From Burkholderiaceae bacterium (GTDB lineage Bacteria > Pseudomonadota > Gammaproteobacteria > Burkholderiales > Burkholderiaceae_C): a stretch of 11,572 nucleotides of DNA. Location: assembly GCA_031276435.1 (NCBI GenBank), contig JAISNB010000216.1, forward strand, positions 1 to 11,572. The letters are read 5' to 3'. The notes below the pieces were generated by a model that did not search any database, was not told the origin of the DNA, and saw nothing but the letters and a program-made list of their open reading frames with translations. Numbering within the stretch: position 1 is the stretch's first letter; every line of letters begins with the position of its first letter. Shown one piece after another: positions 1-7,057 of this stretch. The position numbers were made by a program, and so were the translations under genes.

Positions 1-2
1 AC

Positions 3-200
3 AACACCGACACCAACGGTTTTGACTATAAACGATACCCGAATCCTCCAGTTGTCGGCACTGAAGGTACTAAAGGCAAGATTGCCAAAATAGTCCTCAA
101 TGCCATCCGGCCTGGCGGCTTTGCTGTGCGCCATGACCTTGCTCGGGTTTCGCAACCAGCGCGCTTGAACGGCCCGTTGTTTGGCGTGAGGTCAGACTGA
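3..200 (+). other. Unrecognised open frame cut by the left window edge
   Basis: A frame is open from base 3 to a TGA at 198-200, giving 65 residues with no start inside the window; it could be the C-terminal end of an upstream gene. The translation runs from NTDTNGFDYKRYPNPP to LNGPLFGVRSD and I recognise no family in it. The opposite strand is also open from about 190 to the edge, with an ATG at 134-132, so the coding strand is undecided. The first 120 bases are about 50% G+C, clearly lower than the genes to the right, which could mean foreign or non-coding DNA. No Shine-Dalgarno or terminator helps the choice. Confidence 0.25.
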
Positions 201-209
201 TAAAGCGAT

Positions 210-347
210 GTGGCAATCCACTGTTTTCATGTGCGACGCTGGAGTTACAAGAGCATGACTTTACTTGCTACGGCATGACCTCGGTCACCATCTGGCGCAG
301 CGCGTCTGCCTGCAAGACCAGAAGGCGTGTGCGGCAGTTGCTTACGT
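210..347. repeat. Direct repeat copy A, covering the Crp/Fnr gene 3' end and its downstream flank
   Basis: This 138-bp stretch matches 8788-8925 in the same orientation and without gaps, with 14 mismatches (about 90% identity). Bases 210-267 are non-coding and hold most of the differences (11 of 58). Bases 268-347 are the last codons of the minus-strand Crp/Fnr gene and carry only 3 of 80. The outer edge keeps the end of a dispersed intergenic repeat (GTGGCAATCCACTG), whose other half is present only in copy B. Confidence 0.9.
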
Positions 348-957
348 AACCTTTGCGCTCCCATTTCGAGAGCAGGCGGCTGACGGTTTCGGCGCGGATG
401 CCCAGTTTGGTGGCCACTTGTGACCAGCGCAGGGGCAGCTGCACTTCGCCCGCGTCCAGTGCGTCGCCAAAGCGCAGGATGTATTCGGCCAAGCGTTGCT
501 CGGCGGTGCTGGAGGTGAGCCAGTCAATTTGCTCGGTGTGGTGTTGCACGAGGCGCGCGCCTTGCTCGATGACGCGCAGGGCCACCCGGGGTTCGGTCAA
601 GCACAGCGTGCGCAGGGGTTCATGGCCGATGAGTACGCCTTCGCCCGCGGCGCTGGCGCGCACGGTGTGCCAGTGACGTTGTGGCTGGACAAAGAGCGAC
701 TGGATGGCTACAAACGCGCCGGATCGGGCGTGACCGAATACTTTTTCTTCGCCCGCCGCGGTGTAGCGCAGGCCTTGCGCCTCGCCACTGCCGATCAGCA
801 AGCATTCGCGGCAAGGCTGGCCTTGCACGAAGATTTCCTGTCCGATGGCAAAGCGCAGCCAGCACGAGCGCGTGGCCAGCGCCCGCAAATTGAGGTCTTG
901 AACCTCGCCAAACCATGGATGCGCCCTGAGCGCGGATGCAATGCGATCAGAAAGCAT
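268..957 (-). CDS. Crp/Fnr-family transcriptional regulator
   Basis: A 229-residue DNA-binding regulator with an N-terminal cyclic-nucleotide-type beta-barrel sensor (about residues 15-125), a dimerisation helix, and a C-terminal winged helix-turn-helix. The HTH at about 179-199 has recognition helix IRAETVSRLL with E190, S193 and R194, the E-x2-S-R arrangement of FNR/DNR proteins that read TTGA-type half sites. It lacks the N-terminal cysteine cluster of FNR, so a 4Fe-4S oxygen sensor of that type is unlikely; cysteines occur in the barrel (PCREC), after it and at C208. The signal is unknown: heme/NO (DNR-like), redox and other ligands are possible. I chose the ATG at 957-955. A TTG at 978-976 would add seven residues but lies inside a palindrome that looks like an operator. 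The gene is divergent from the TonB-receptor operon and probably controls both it and itself. Its 3' end is duplicated at 8846-8925. Confidence 0.9.
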   Translation of the reverse strand: MLSDRIASALRAHPWFGEVQDLNLRALATRSCWLRFAIGQEIFVQGQPCRECLLIGSGEAQGLRYTAAGEEKVFGHARSGAFVAIQSLFVQPQRHWHTVRASAAGEGVLIGHEPLRTLCLTEPRVALRVIEQGARLVQHHTEQIDWLTSSTAEQRLAEYILRFGDALDAGEVQLPLRWSQVATKLGIRAETVSRLLSKWERKGYVSNCRTRLLVLQADALRQMVTEVMP

Positions 958-971
958 GGGTGTCTCTTGAC

Positions 972-985
972 TTGACAAATGTCAT
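972..985. promoter_or_regulatory. Candidate Crp/Fnr-type operator upstream of the regulator gene
   Basis: TTGAC-AAAT-GTCAT has the 5-4-5 layout of Crp/Fnr sites; the inner 12 bases form a perfect TGACA-AA-TGTCA palindrome. It lies 15 bases upstream of the ATG at 957 and downstream of the proposed minus-strand -10, a position that fits autorepression. The TTGAC half suits the E-x2-S-R recognition helix. Binding by this regulator is inferred. Confidence 0.5.
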
Positions 986-1011
986 TTTCAGAATGCGCGT
1001 TCGCCCGAATA

Positions 1012-1040
1012 ATCAAATACGACTCATTCTTGTTTGACAA
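1012..1040 (-). promoter_or_regulatory. Candidate sigma70 promoter of the Crp/Fnr gene
   Basis: On the minus strand, TTGTCA (1040-1035, 5 of 6 matches to the -35 consensus) is followed after 17 bases by TTTGAT (1017-1012, 4 of 6 to the -10 consensus). This would start transcription near 1005 and leave a leader of about 45 bases before the ATG at 957. Confidence 0.4.
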
Positions 1041-1047
1041 TTGTAGG
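1034..1047. promoter_or_regulatory. Partial Crp/Fnr-like site overlapping divergent -35 elements
   Basis: TTGAC-AATT-GTAGG keeps one TTGAC half site around an 8-bp palindrome ACAATTGT (1037-1044); the right half is degenerate. Its first six bases, TTGACA, are a perfect -35 hexamer for rightward transcription of the TonB-receptor operon, though only a weak -10 (GTTACT, 1058-1063, 18-bp spacer) follows. It lies 62 bp, about six helical turns, from the site at 972. A weak -10 behind a regulator site would fit an activated promoter, but this is inference. Confidence 0.35.
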
Positions 1048-1166
1048 AGATCGCGGCGTTACTGAAAGCCCGGCCCGGCCACCTTTTGCGCCGCAATCCA
1101 AGCCAGCCATGCGGCCAGCGGCGCGGCACAGCAGGGCGGGGCCTTTCAAGGACGCTCACATTCACC

Positions 1167-3377
1167 ATGCACAGCCGTACCCGATTTATTTACCATGCCC
1201 TGGCCGCCGCGGCGGCCACTGCCTGCGTTGCGGCGCAGGCCCAAACCACTCCAGCCGAGGCCGCAGCGCCCGCCGTGGTGCAGACGCTGGAGTCTGTGAC
1301 AGTGCGCGCGCAAAGCGACGAGCCGAACTGGCAGAAGCTGCGCCAGGACGAATCGCGCGTGCGTCCCATGGGCAGTGAGCCTGAAACGGTGACGCTGGAG
1401 ACCACGGCGGCGCAGCATACGTCGGTGGTCACGCACGACGAGCTGAACATGATCAACGCCATGAATACGCTGGACGTCATGGAGCGCGTGCCGGGTGTGA
1501 CGGTGACGCGCACGGGGGCGCTGGACGGCGTGATCGTGCTGCGCGGGATGAGCAGCAGCGGATTTCGGGTGCCGATGTTCATCAACGGTGACCGTTTTCG
1601 CGGACGGCCGAGTTTCCAGTTCATGATGATCAGCCCCGCGGAATTGGAGCGCGTGGAGGTGATTCGCGGGCCAGCGTCAATCCGCTATGGCAGTGACGGG
1701 CTGTCTGGGCTGGTGAATTTCGTCACGCGCAAGCCCAAGGGCACACTGGGAGAGCGGTTTGCGCTTCAGGGGGGTGATGCGGCACTGAACTGGCGCTCCA
1801 ACGGCAGCGGCCTGCAAGGCGACGCGAGTCTTGAAGCGGCTGGCGCCAACAAGGATTTTCGCGCCTATGTGACGGCGCGCCACGCCGACGCATACGACGC
1901 GCCGGGCGGTGAAATTCTCAACAGCCACTACCGCACGGTTGGTGTTGGTTTTGCCACGGGTTACATGCCCAACGCGCGCGAGCGTTACGAGTTGAGTTAT
2001 CGCTACGGCAGCATTCGTGACGGCACCTCCAACGGCAGCACCACTGAAAACAATACGAGTCGGCGTGTGCCACTGACGATTCATCAGGCGCGCCTGGGTT
2101 ACGAGGGCACGTTTGACGGCGGGCCGTTCAGCCGCATCGACGCCAGCGTGTACGCCAACGCGTTCGAATCGATGCTCGAAACGCTGACGCTGAGCAACAA
2201 CGGCAACAATTTACGCCGCACGGTCAACAACGTGCGCGGTCCGAACATTGTGGGCGGTCACATCACGCTTGAAACGTCCCAGACGCCCTACGGATTGCGC
2301 TGGAGCCTGGGCGCCGATTTCGCGCACGACCACTGGCTGGGCACCAAGCAGCGCGTGGAGAGCGCCAACCACGCCACGGGCGCCTATACGGATACGGGTT
2401 TTGAGCGCAATGGGCGCGAGTTGACGCAATCCAACATCGGCCTGTTCGCGCTGGCTGACTGGCAAGTGCAAAAGGGCTGGAATCTCACGGCAGGCGGGCG
2501 CTTTGATTTCTACAACACCGACACCGAGGTCGCGTTTCTGGGCAGCGAGGATTTGCGCCCGCTGTTCGAGGCGGCGCGCAACAGCAAGACGCGCGCGTGG
2601 ACAGGCAGCATTGGCACGTCGTACTTTGTCAGCGACACGGTGGAACTGACGGCCAGCTACGGGTCGGGCTTTCACATGCCGTGGCACAGCCAGATGTTCA
2701 GCTCGGGCTGGAACGGCGAGAGCTACACCCTGCCCAATCCGCAACTCAAGCCAGAGTATTCCAGTACGGCTGAAGCGGGCGCGCGCCTGCATCTGCCGCG
2801 CGCGTTTGTCGACATCGCGCTGTACGACTCGCGCTACCGCAACTTCATGAGCACCGCGCAAACCACTTATCTGGGACTGCCAGCCACGCAAACGCAAAAC
2901 ATTGGCAAGGCGCGCATTTACGGCATGGATTTGTCGGCCAAGTGGCAAGTGACCGAGCGCGTCAACCTGCATGGCAATCTGGCCTATACGCACGGCACCG
3001 ACCGCAGTGCCAACAAGCCGATTGCCGGTCTGGCGCCGTGGAGCGGCAAACTGGGCGCGCAATACGTGGGTGGCAACAACGCCTGGTCGGTGACGAGCGA
3101 AGTGCAATTCGCCCAAGGCAAGAAGCGCTGGAATTCTGCTACCGAATACCGCACGGGCGGCTATGGCGTGGTCAACGTGTTCGCGCAATTGCAACTCGAC
3201 CGGCTGGGCTGGACACTGACCCAGAACGCGCAGGCCGTCATTGGCGTGACCAATCTGTTCGACAAGGAATACCGCTCGGCCAGCACCGGCTCGGTGATGA
3301 GCCAACCCATGTCGAACCTCAATCCGCTGGTCTCTCCGGGGCGCAGTTTCAACGTCACGCTGCGCAGCACATTTTGA
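1167..3377 (+). CDS. TonB-dependent outer-membrane receptor
   Basis: A 736-residue beta-barrel receptor that would import a scarce ligand across the outer membrane using TonB energy. The ATG at 1167 is chosen because a signal peptide begins there (cleavage likely after AQA, residue 25). AAGGA at 1148-1152 is a distant Shine-Dalgarno; the frame stays open upstream to a TTG at 1086, but that would bury the signal peptide. A TonB-box-like ESVTV is at 42-46. The plug covers roughly 80-190, with VMERVPGVTV and VIRGPASIRYGSDGLSG. The barrel runs to a terminal phenylalanine (FNVTLRSTF), as expected for BAM-assembled proteins. A FRAP/NPNL-like region reads FHMPWHSQMF (502-511) and NPQLKPE (524-530). 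Length is normal for the family. First gene of the operon with the binding-protein-dependent transporter; substrate unknown (siderophore, heme, cobalamin-like or metal complex). Confidence 0.95.
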   Translation: MHSRTRFIYHALAAAAATACVAAQAQTTPAEAAAPAVVQTLESVTVRAQSDEPNWQKLRQDESRVRPMGSEPETVTLETTAAQHTSVVTHDELNMINAMNTLDVMERVPGVTVTRTGALDGVIVLRGMSSSGFRVPMFINGDRFRGRPSFQFMMISPAELERVEVIRGPASIRYGSDGLSGLVNFVTRKPKGTLGERFALQGGDAALNWRSNGSGLQGDASLEAAGANKDFRAYVTARHADAYDAPGGEILNSHYRTVGVGFATGYMPNARERYELSYRYGSIRDGTSNGSTTENNTSRRVPLTIHQARLGYEGTFDGGPFSRIDASVYANAFESMLETLTLSNNGNNLRRTVNNVRGPNIVGGHITLETSQTPYGLRWSLGADFAHDHWLGTKQRVESANHATGAYTDTGFERNGRELTQSNIGLFALADWQVQKGWNLTAGGRFDFYNTDTEVAFLGSEDLRPLFEAARNSKTRAWTGSIGTSYFVSDTVELTASYGSGFHMPWHSQMFSSGWNGESYTLPNPQLKPEYSSTAEAGARLHLPRAFVDIALYDSRYRNFMSTAQTTYLGLPATQTQNIGKARIYGMDLSAKWQVTERVNLHGNLAYTHGTDRSANKPIAGLAPWSGKLGAQYVGGNNAWSVTSEVQFAQGKKRWNSATEYRTGGYGVVNVFAQLQLDRLGWTLTQNAQAVIGVTNLFDKEYRSASTGSVMSQPMSNLNPLVSPGRSFNVTLRSTF

Positions 3378-3391
3378 GGCCCGCAACCATC

Positions 3392-4543
3392 ATGCTGTTG
3401 CCACATTTTCGCCACGCAACGGGCCGCCGCATGCGGCGGCTGGCGCCCGCGCTTTGCTGCTGGCTGCTGCTGCTACTCGGTAGCGGCGCGGCAGCGCAGG
3501 CGCAGAACAGAGAGCCTGCGACTTTCAAGGACATGCTCGGCGAGCGTGTGCGCCTGGCCCAACCCGCGCGCCAATCGGTCACGCTGCCCATGCCAGCGGG
3601 ATCGCTTTTGATCGCGCTGGCGGGCAGCACCGACAAACTGGCTGGCATGCACCCCGACGCGCACGCTTACATGCAAGACGGGCTGCTGGGACGCATGTTT
3701 CCGGGCGCGCCAGCGCGCATTCGCGCTGACGTCACGCGCGGCGGTTTCGCGCCCAATGTGGAAACCCTGCTGCAAATGCAACCCGATCTGATCTGGCAAT
3801 GGGGCCACATGGGCGATGACCTGATTGCGCCGTTGCGCAATGCCGGACTGCCGGTGGCCGCGCTGCTTTATGGCAACGAGACGCGCACGCGCGAGTGGAT
3901 CGGGCTGATGGGCGCCTCGCTTGGCCAGTCTGAACGCGCCCAGGCACATCTGGCCTGGCGGCGCGACGTGGAACAGCGCATTCGCGCCGTGACCGCCAGG
4001 CTGTCCGAGCACGAGCGCCCGCGCGTGATGCTGCTGTCGCGCTACCGTCCGGAGATGCGCGCGGCCAGCAGCGCCAGCAATTTCCAGTTCGATGTGGAAC
4101 TGGCGGGCGGGCGCAATGTGGCCGCCAGCGTGGGCAACGCCAATGCCGTGAACATCGAGCAAATCATGGCCTGGAATCCGCAAGTGATCCTGCTCAACAA
4201 CTTCGAGCCGGGCCTGTCGCCACAAAGCCTTTACGATGATCCGCTGTTTGCTGGCATCGACGCCGTGCGCAACCAGCGCGTATACCGCATTCCGGCGGGC
4301 GGCTACCGATGGGATCCGCCGGGGCAGGAGTCGCCGCTGTACTGGCAGTGGCTGAGCATGGTGTTGCATCCGCAACGCTTCGATTGGCCGATGCGGCAAT
4401 TGATTCGTGACAGCTATCGCGCCCTCTATGGCTATGAGGCCACCGAGGCCGATCTGGATTTTGTGCTGCACACGCAACTCAACGCCAGGGCGCAAGGTTA
4501 TGCGCGCTTCTTGCGCGCGAACGCGGAGCGCGCGCGCCCATGA
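3392..4543 (+). CDS. Periplasmic substrate-binding protein of a FecBCD/BtuFCD-type ABC importer
   Basis: A 383-residue periplasmic protein expected to take the ligand from the receptor and present it to the permease. The N-terminus is a long signal peptide (RR near residues 12-16, hydrophobic 20-30, cleavage likely after AQA at 37). No lipobox is evident. The mature part has the cluster-A (FepB/BtuF-like) layout: an N-lobe with FAPNVETLLQMQPDLIWQWG, a long linking helix, and a C-lobe with MAWNPQVILLNN and DAVRNQRVYRIP. An aromatic motif GGYRWDPPGQESPLYW is at about 303-318. The ATG at 3392 lies 14 nt after the receptor stop, with GAGG at 3376-3379; an in-frame ATG at 3431 is an alternative start that keeps the signal peptide. 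The stop overlaps the permease start (ATGA). Family is confident; ligand is not. Confidence 0.92.
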   Translation: MLLPHFRHATGRRMRRLAPALCCWLLLLLGSGAAAQAQNREPATFKDMLGERVRLAQPARQSVTLPMPAGSLLIALAGSTDKLAGMHPDAHAYMQDGLLGRMFPGAPARIRADVTRGGFAPNVETLLQMQPDLIWQWGHMGDDLIAPLRNAGLPVAALLYGNETRTREWIGLMGASLGQSERAQAHLAWRRDVEQRIRAVTARLSEHERPRVMLLSRYRPEMRAASSASNFQFDVELAGGRNVAASVGNANAVNIEQIMAWNPQVILLNNFEPGLSPQSLYDDPLFAGIDAVRNQRVYRIPAGGYRWDPPGQESPLYWQWLSMVLHPQRFDWPMRQLIRDSYRALYGYEATEADLDFVLHTQLNARAQGYARFLRANAERARP

Positions 4544-5682
4544 AAGATGCCGCCGTTCAAATAATGCCGCGCTTTTTGCGCGTGCGGCTTGGCGCCATGG
4601 TCGCGCCAGCGGCGCCAGCAACGCATGCCGGAACCGGCCCGCGCCGCTGGGTGTGGGTGGCACTGACGGCGCTGCTGCTGCTTAGCCTGCTCTGGGCGCT
4701 CGGCATGGGGCGCTTCGGGCTGCGCCCCAGCGCGGTGGCCGCCATTTTGCTGAGTGGCTGGCTGCCCCTGTCCGGCCTGGACTGGGATGCGCTGCTGGCC
4801 GGTCTGCCTGGCGGACTGGACGCCGCGCAGCGCGTGATCTGGCAAGTGCGCATGCCGCGCCTTTTGCTGGCGTGCCTGGCGGGTACCAGTCTGGCCATTT
4901 GCGGCGCTGCCCTGCAAGGTGCGTTCCGCAACGTTCTGGTGGGGCCACAGGTGTTGGGTATTTCGTCGGGCGCGGCACTGGGCGGCTGTCTGGCCATCTT
5001 GCTGTTTACCTCACTGCCCGCCATCATGGGCGGCGCATTCATCGGCGGCCTTGTGGCCGTGACGGCGGTGTACTTGCTGGCGCGCACGCAAGGCCAGACC
5101 ACCATGCTGATGCTGGTGCTGGCCGGGGTGGTGACAAGTGCGTTTTTCGCCGCGTTGATTTCACTGGTCACCTACTTTGCCGATCCCAACGACACGCTGC
5201 CAGCCATTGTGTTTTGGCTCATGGGCAGTTTTGCCACGGCCTCCTACGCCAAGCTGGGCGCAGTGCTGCTGCCCATGGCGTTGGGCATGGCGCTGCTGCT
5301 GGCGCTGCGTTTTCGCATCAACGTGCTGTCGCTTGGCGACGAGGCCGCGCATGCCGCCGGTCTGGCCGTGGAGCCTTTGCGCTGGGCCATCCTGGCCTGC
5401 GTGACGCTGGTGGTGTCATCCAGCGTGGCGGTTTCGGGCACGGTGGGTTGGGTGGGGCTGGTTGTGCCGCACTTCGCGCGCATGGTGGTCGGTCCGGATC
5501 ACCGTGTGCTGCTGCCCGCGTCGGCCTTGATGGGCGGCGTTTTCATGGTGGTAGTCGACACGCTGGCGCGCACGCTGACCAGTGCCGAAATTCCACTCGG
5601 CGTGATTACCGCGTTGGTGGGCGCGCCCGTGTTTGCTTGGCTGCTGCGGCGCACGCAGGCACGGGAGTGGCGCCATGATTGA
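4540..5682 (+). CDS. FecCD-family ABC transporter permease
   Basis: A 380-residue inner-membrane permease, expected to work as a homodimer of about ten helices per subunit since only one permease gene is present. Family hallmarks in order: QVRMPRLLLACLAG (102-115), GAALQGAFRNVLVGPQVLG (122-140), the cytoplasmic coupling segment GDEAAHAAGL (266-275), VGWVGLVVPHFARMVVGPDHR (302-322), and the C-terminal D340...E350-IPLG with GAPVFAWLL. The first helix is about 37-57. The ATG at 4540 overlaps the binding-protein stop by 4 bp, so translation is probably coupled; GGAG at 4525-4528 supports it. It starts with about 35 residues of polar and basic sequence, somewhat longer than usual, so an internal start (for example the ATG at 4597) remains possible. 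Substrate unknown. Confidence 0.95.
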   Translation: MKDAAVQIMPRFLRVRLGAMVAPAAPATHAGTGPRRWVWVALTALLLLSLLWALGMGRFGLRPSAVAAILLSGWLPLSGLDWDALLAGLPGGLDAAQRVIWQVRMPRLLLACLAGTSLAICGAALQGAFRNVLVGPQVLGISSGAALGGCLAILLFTSLPAIMGGAFIGGLVAVTAVYLLARTQGQTTMLMLVLAGVVTSAFFAALISLVTYFADPNDTLPAIVFWLMGSFATASYAKLGAVLLPMALGMALLLALRFRINVLSLGDEAAHAAGLAVEPLRWAILACVTLVVSSSVAVSGTVGWVGLVVPHFARMVVGPDHRVLLPASALMGGVFMVVVDTLARTLTSAEIPLGVITALVGAPVFAWLLRRTQAREWRHD

Positions 5683-6418
5683 AGTCAGGCAACTGACGGT
5701 GCGCGCGGGCGGCCATGGACGGCTTCTGGCCAGCGACGTGGATTTTCACTTGCGGCGCGGCGACGTAATGGCCGTGCTCGGCCCCAACGGGCGCGGCAAA
5801 ACCACGCTGTTGCGCACCTTGCTGGGCTTGCAAAGCGCAGCGGCTGGGCAGGTGCGGCTGGATGGGCCAGCGGCCTACGTGCCGCAACGCACGGGCAGCG
5901 TGTTCTCGTATCCGGTGCTGAGCATGGTGACCATGGGCCGCGCGCGCCATTTGCGCTGGTGGCAAAGCCCGCGTCCGATGGACTTCACGCACGCGCGCCA
6001 TTGCCTGCAACTGGTGGGCCTGCCGGACAAGGCCCAGAGCAGCTTCAACGCGCTCAGCGGTGGCGAGCAGCAACTGGTACACATTGCCAGCGCGCTGGCC
6101 AGCGAGAGTCCGATTCTGGTGCTCGATGAACCCATGTCCGCGCTGGATCTGGCCAACCAGAGCCGGGTGCTGGCCATTTTGCGGCGGCTGGCACAACAGG
6201 GCCTGACCATTGTTTTTTCCACGCACAACCCGCAACACGCGCTGCACGTTGCCAGCCACACATTGCTGATGGCACCCGCCTCTTGCCAGGCCGGGTGCAC
6301 GAGCGACATGTGCAGCCCGGAGCGCTTGCGGCAGGTGTATCAAATTTCCGTCACGCTGGCCTCGGCGCAAAGCCACGATGGGCGCCAGGTGACGGGTGTC
6401 GTTCCCATCTACGAATGA
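5675..6418 (+). CDS. FecE-type ABC transporter ATP-binding protein
   Basis: A 247-residue ATPase that powers the permease encoded upstream. Walker A is GPNGRGKTT (36-44), the Q-loop glutamine is Q71, the signature is LSGGEQQ (127-133), Walker B is ILVLDEP (147-153) and the H-loop is STH (182-184), so all catalytic elements are intact. The ATG at 5675 overlaps the permease stop by 8 bp and has GGGAG at 5663-5667 seven bases upstream. An upstream in-frame extension to 5633 would overlap the permease more deeply and lacks this support. The C-terminal part is odd: where relatives usually have a short G-rich turn, this protein has C204, C208 and C213, followed by a normal SPERLRQVYQI tail. Confidence 0.95.
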   Translation: MIEVRQLTVRAGGHGRLLASDVDFHLRRGDVMAVLGPNGRGKTTLLRTLLGLQSAAAGQVRLDGPAAYVPQRTGSVFSYPVLSMVTMGRARHLRWWQSPRPMDFTHARHCLQLVGLPDKAQSSFNALSGGEQQLVHIASALASESPILVLDEPMSALDLANQSRVLAILRRLAQQGLTIVFSTHNPQHALHVASHTLLMAPASCQAGCTSDMCSPERLRQVYQISVTLASAQSHDGRQVTGVVPIYE

Positions 6419-6431
6419 GGTATTCCACAAC

Positions 6432-7055
6432 ATGTGTTCATCCCATTGCCAGGACATCGTGTACCTGAACGCGCGCGGCTTTGAAGGCCCGCCGTCGCTC
6501 ACGCGCGGGGCTGCGCCACGCGCGCGCAACCAGTACCTGTACGAGCCGCAGGCGCTCGAGGCACAAACGCTCGGCTCCGCGCGCGCGCTGCTGATTCATG
6601 CGCACATTGACCAGCGGCAGCTGACGGCGCACCGCGCTGCCTTGGAAGACTGGCTGCTCGGCGGCGGCACACTGGTGTTCAACGGTCACGTGGCCTATCC
6701 GTTTTTGCGCTGGTTGCAGCCATTTGTCCCGCAAACACATCCGGGGCTGGACGGACTGCGCATCGAGCGCGCCGCCGACCACCCCATCTTCGAAGGCGTG
6801 CAGGCCGAAACCCTGACCTTCCGACGCGGCGTAGCGGGCTTTTACTCGCGCGGCAGCAACCCGCCGCCCGCCGAAGGCGCGCGCGTGCTCAACACCGTGG
6901 GGCCAAACCGCATGCCCGTGGACTGGGTGCTGGGGCTGCCCGGCGGAGGCCGGATGCTGGTGCATTCTGGCAACGACATCTGGAGCTTCACGCACGACAG
7001 CGCCGCGCGGCTGCTGCCGCAATTGCTGGACTGGATCGATTCCAAGGAGGTTTGA
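6432..7055 (+). CDS. GATase/ThuA-like fold protein, first of a tandem pair; function unknown
   Basis: A 207-residue, probably cytosolic protein with no signal peptide or membrane segment. Alternating strands and helices (ARALLIHAHI; LEDWLLGGGTLVFNGH, 71-86; ADHPIFEGV, 115-123; GRMLVHSGNDIWSF, 173-186) resemble class I glutamine-amidotransferase-like or ThuA-like folds. The usual nucleophile-elbow cysteine is absent: the segment reads FNGHVAYPF. The N-terminus has an unusual CSSHC (2-6). The ATG at 6432 has GAGG at 6417-6420 and lies 13 nt after the ATPase stop; a GTG at 6396 is an alternative that would overlap the ATPase gene. It aligns along its length with the next gene's product, so the two look like diverged paralogues. 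Co-transcription with the importer suggests handling of, or response to, the imported ligand. I cannot assign a reaction. Confidence 0.85.
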   Translation: MCSSHCQDIVYLNARGFEGPPSLTRGAAPRARNQYLYEPQALEAQTLGSARALLIHAHIDQRQLTAHRAALEDWLLGGGTLVFNGHVAYPFLRWLQPFVPQTHPGLDGLRIERAADHPIFEGVQAETLTFRRGVAGFYSRGSNPPPAEGARVLNTVGPNRMPVDWVLGLPGGGRMLVHSGNDIWSFTHDSAARLLPQLLDWIDSKEV

Positions 7056-7057
7056 AC

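Noticed and set aside
268..978. FNR-type 4Fe-4S oxygen sensor
   Set aside because: The N-terminal region lacks the cysteine cluster FNR needs; the visible cysteines lie in the barrel and C-terminal domain.
1005..1025. AT-rich stretch GAATAATCAAATAC as a Fur box
   Set aside because: One hexamer resembles the Fur repeat unit, but the following ones do not, and there is no inverted symmetry.
1063..1166. Riboswitch in the receptor leader
   Set aside because: No B12-box-like sequence or other recognisable conserved core is present; the leader is simply G+C-rich.
2512..2527. Match between the window start (ACAACACCGACACC) and the receptor gene
   Set aside because: Only about 14 bases match, with no similarity beyond them; probably coincidence.
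2211..3386. 391-residue open frame antisense to the TonB receptor
   Set aside because: It is low-complexity, rich in Arg/Ala/His/Gln, has no family motifs, and results from G+C-rich third positions of the real receptor gene. The same applies to 3473-4663 and 9620-10771 on the minus strand and to 9562-10872 on the plus strand, apart from that frame's last 12 codons.
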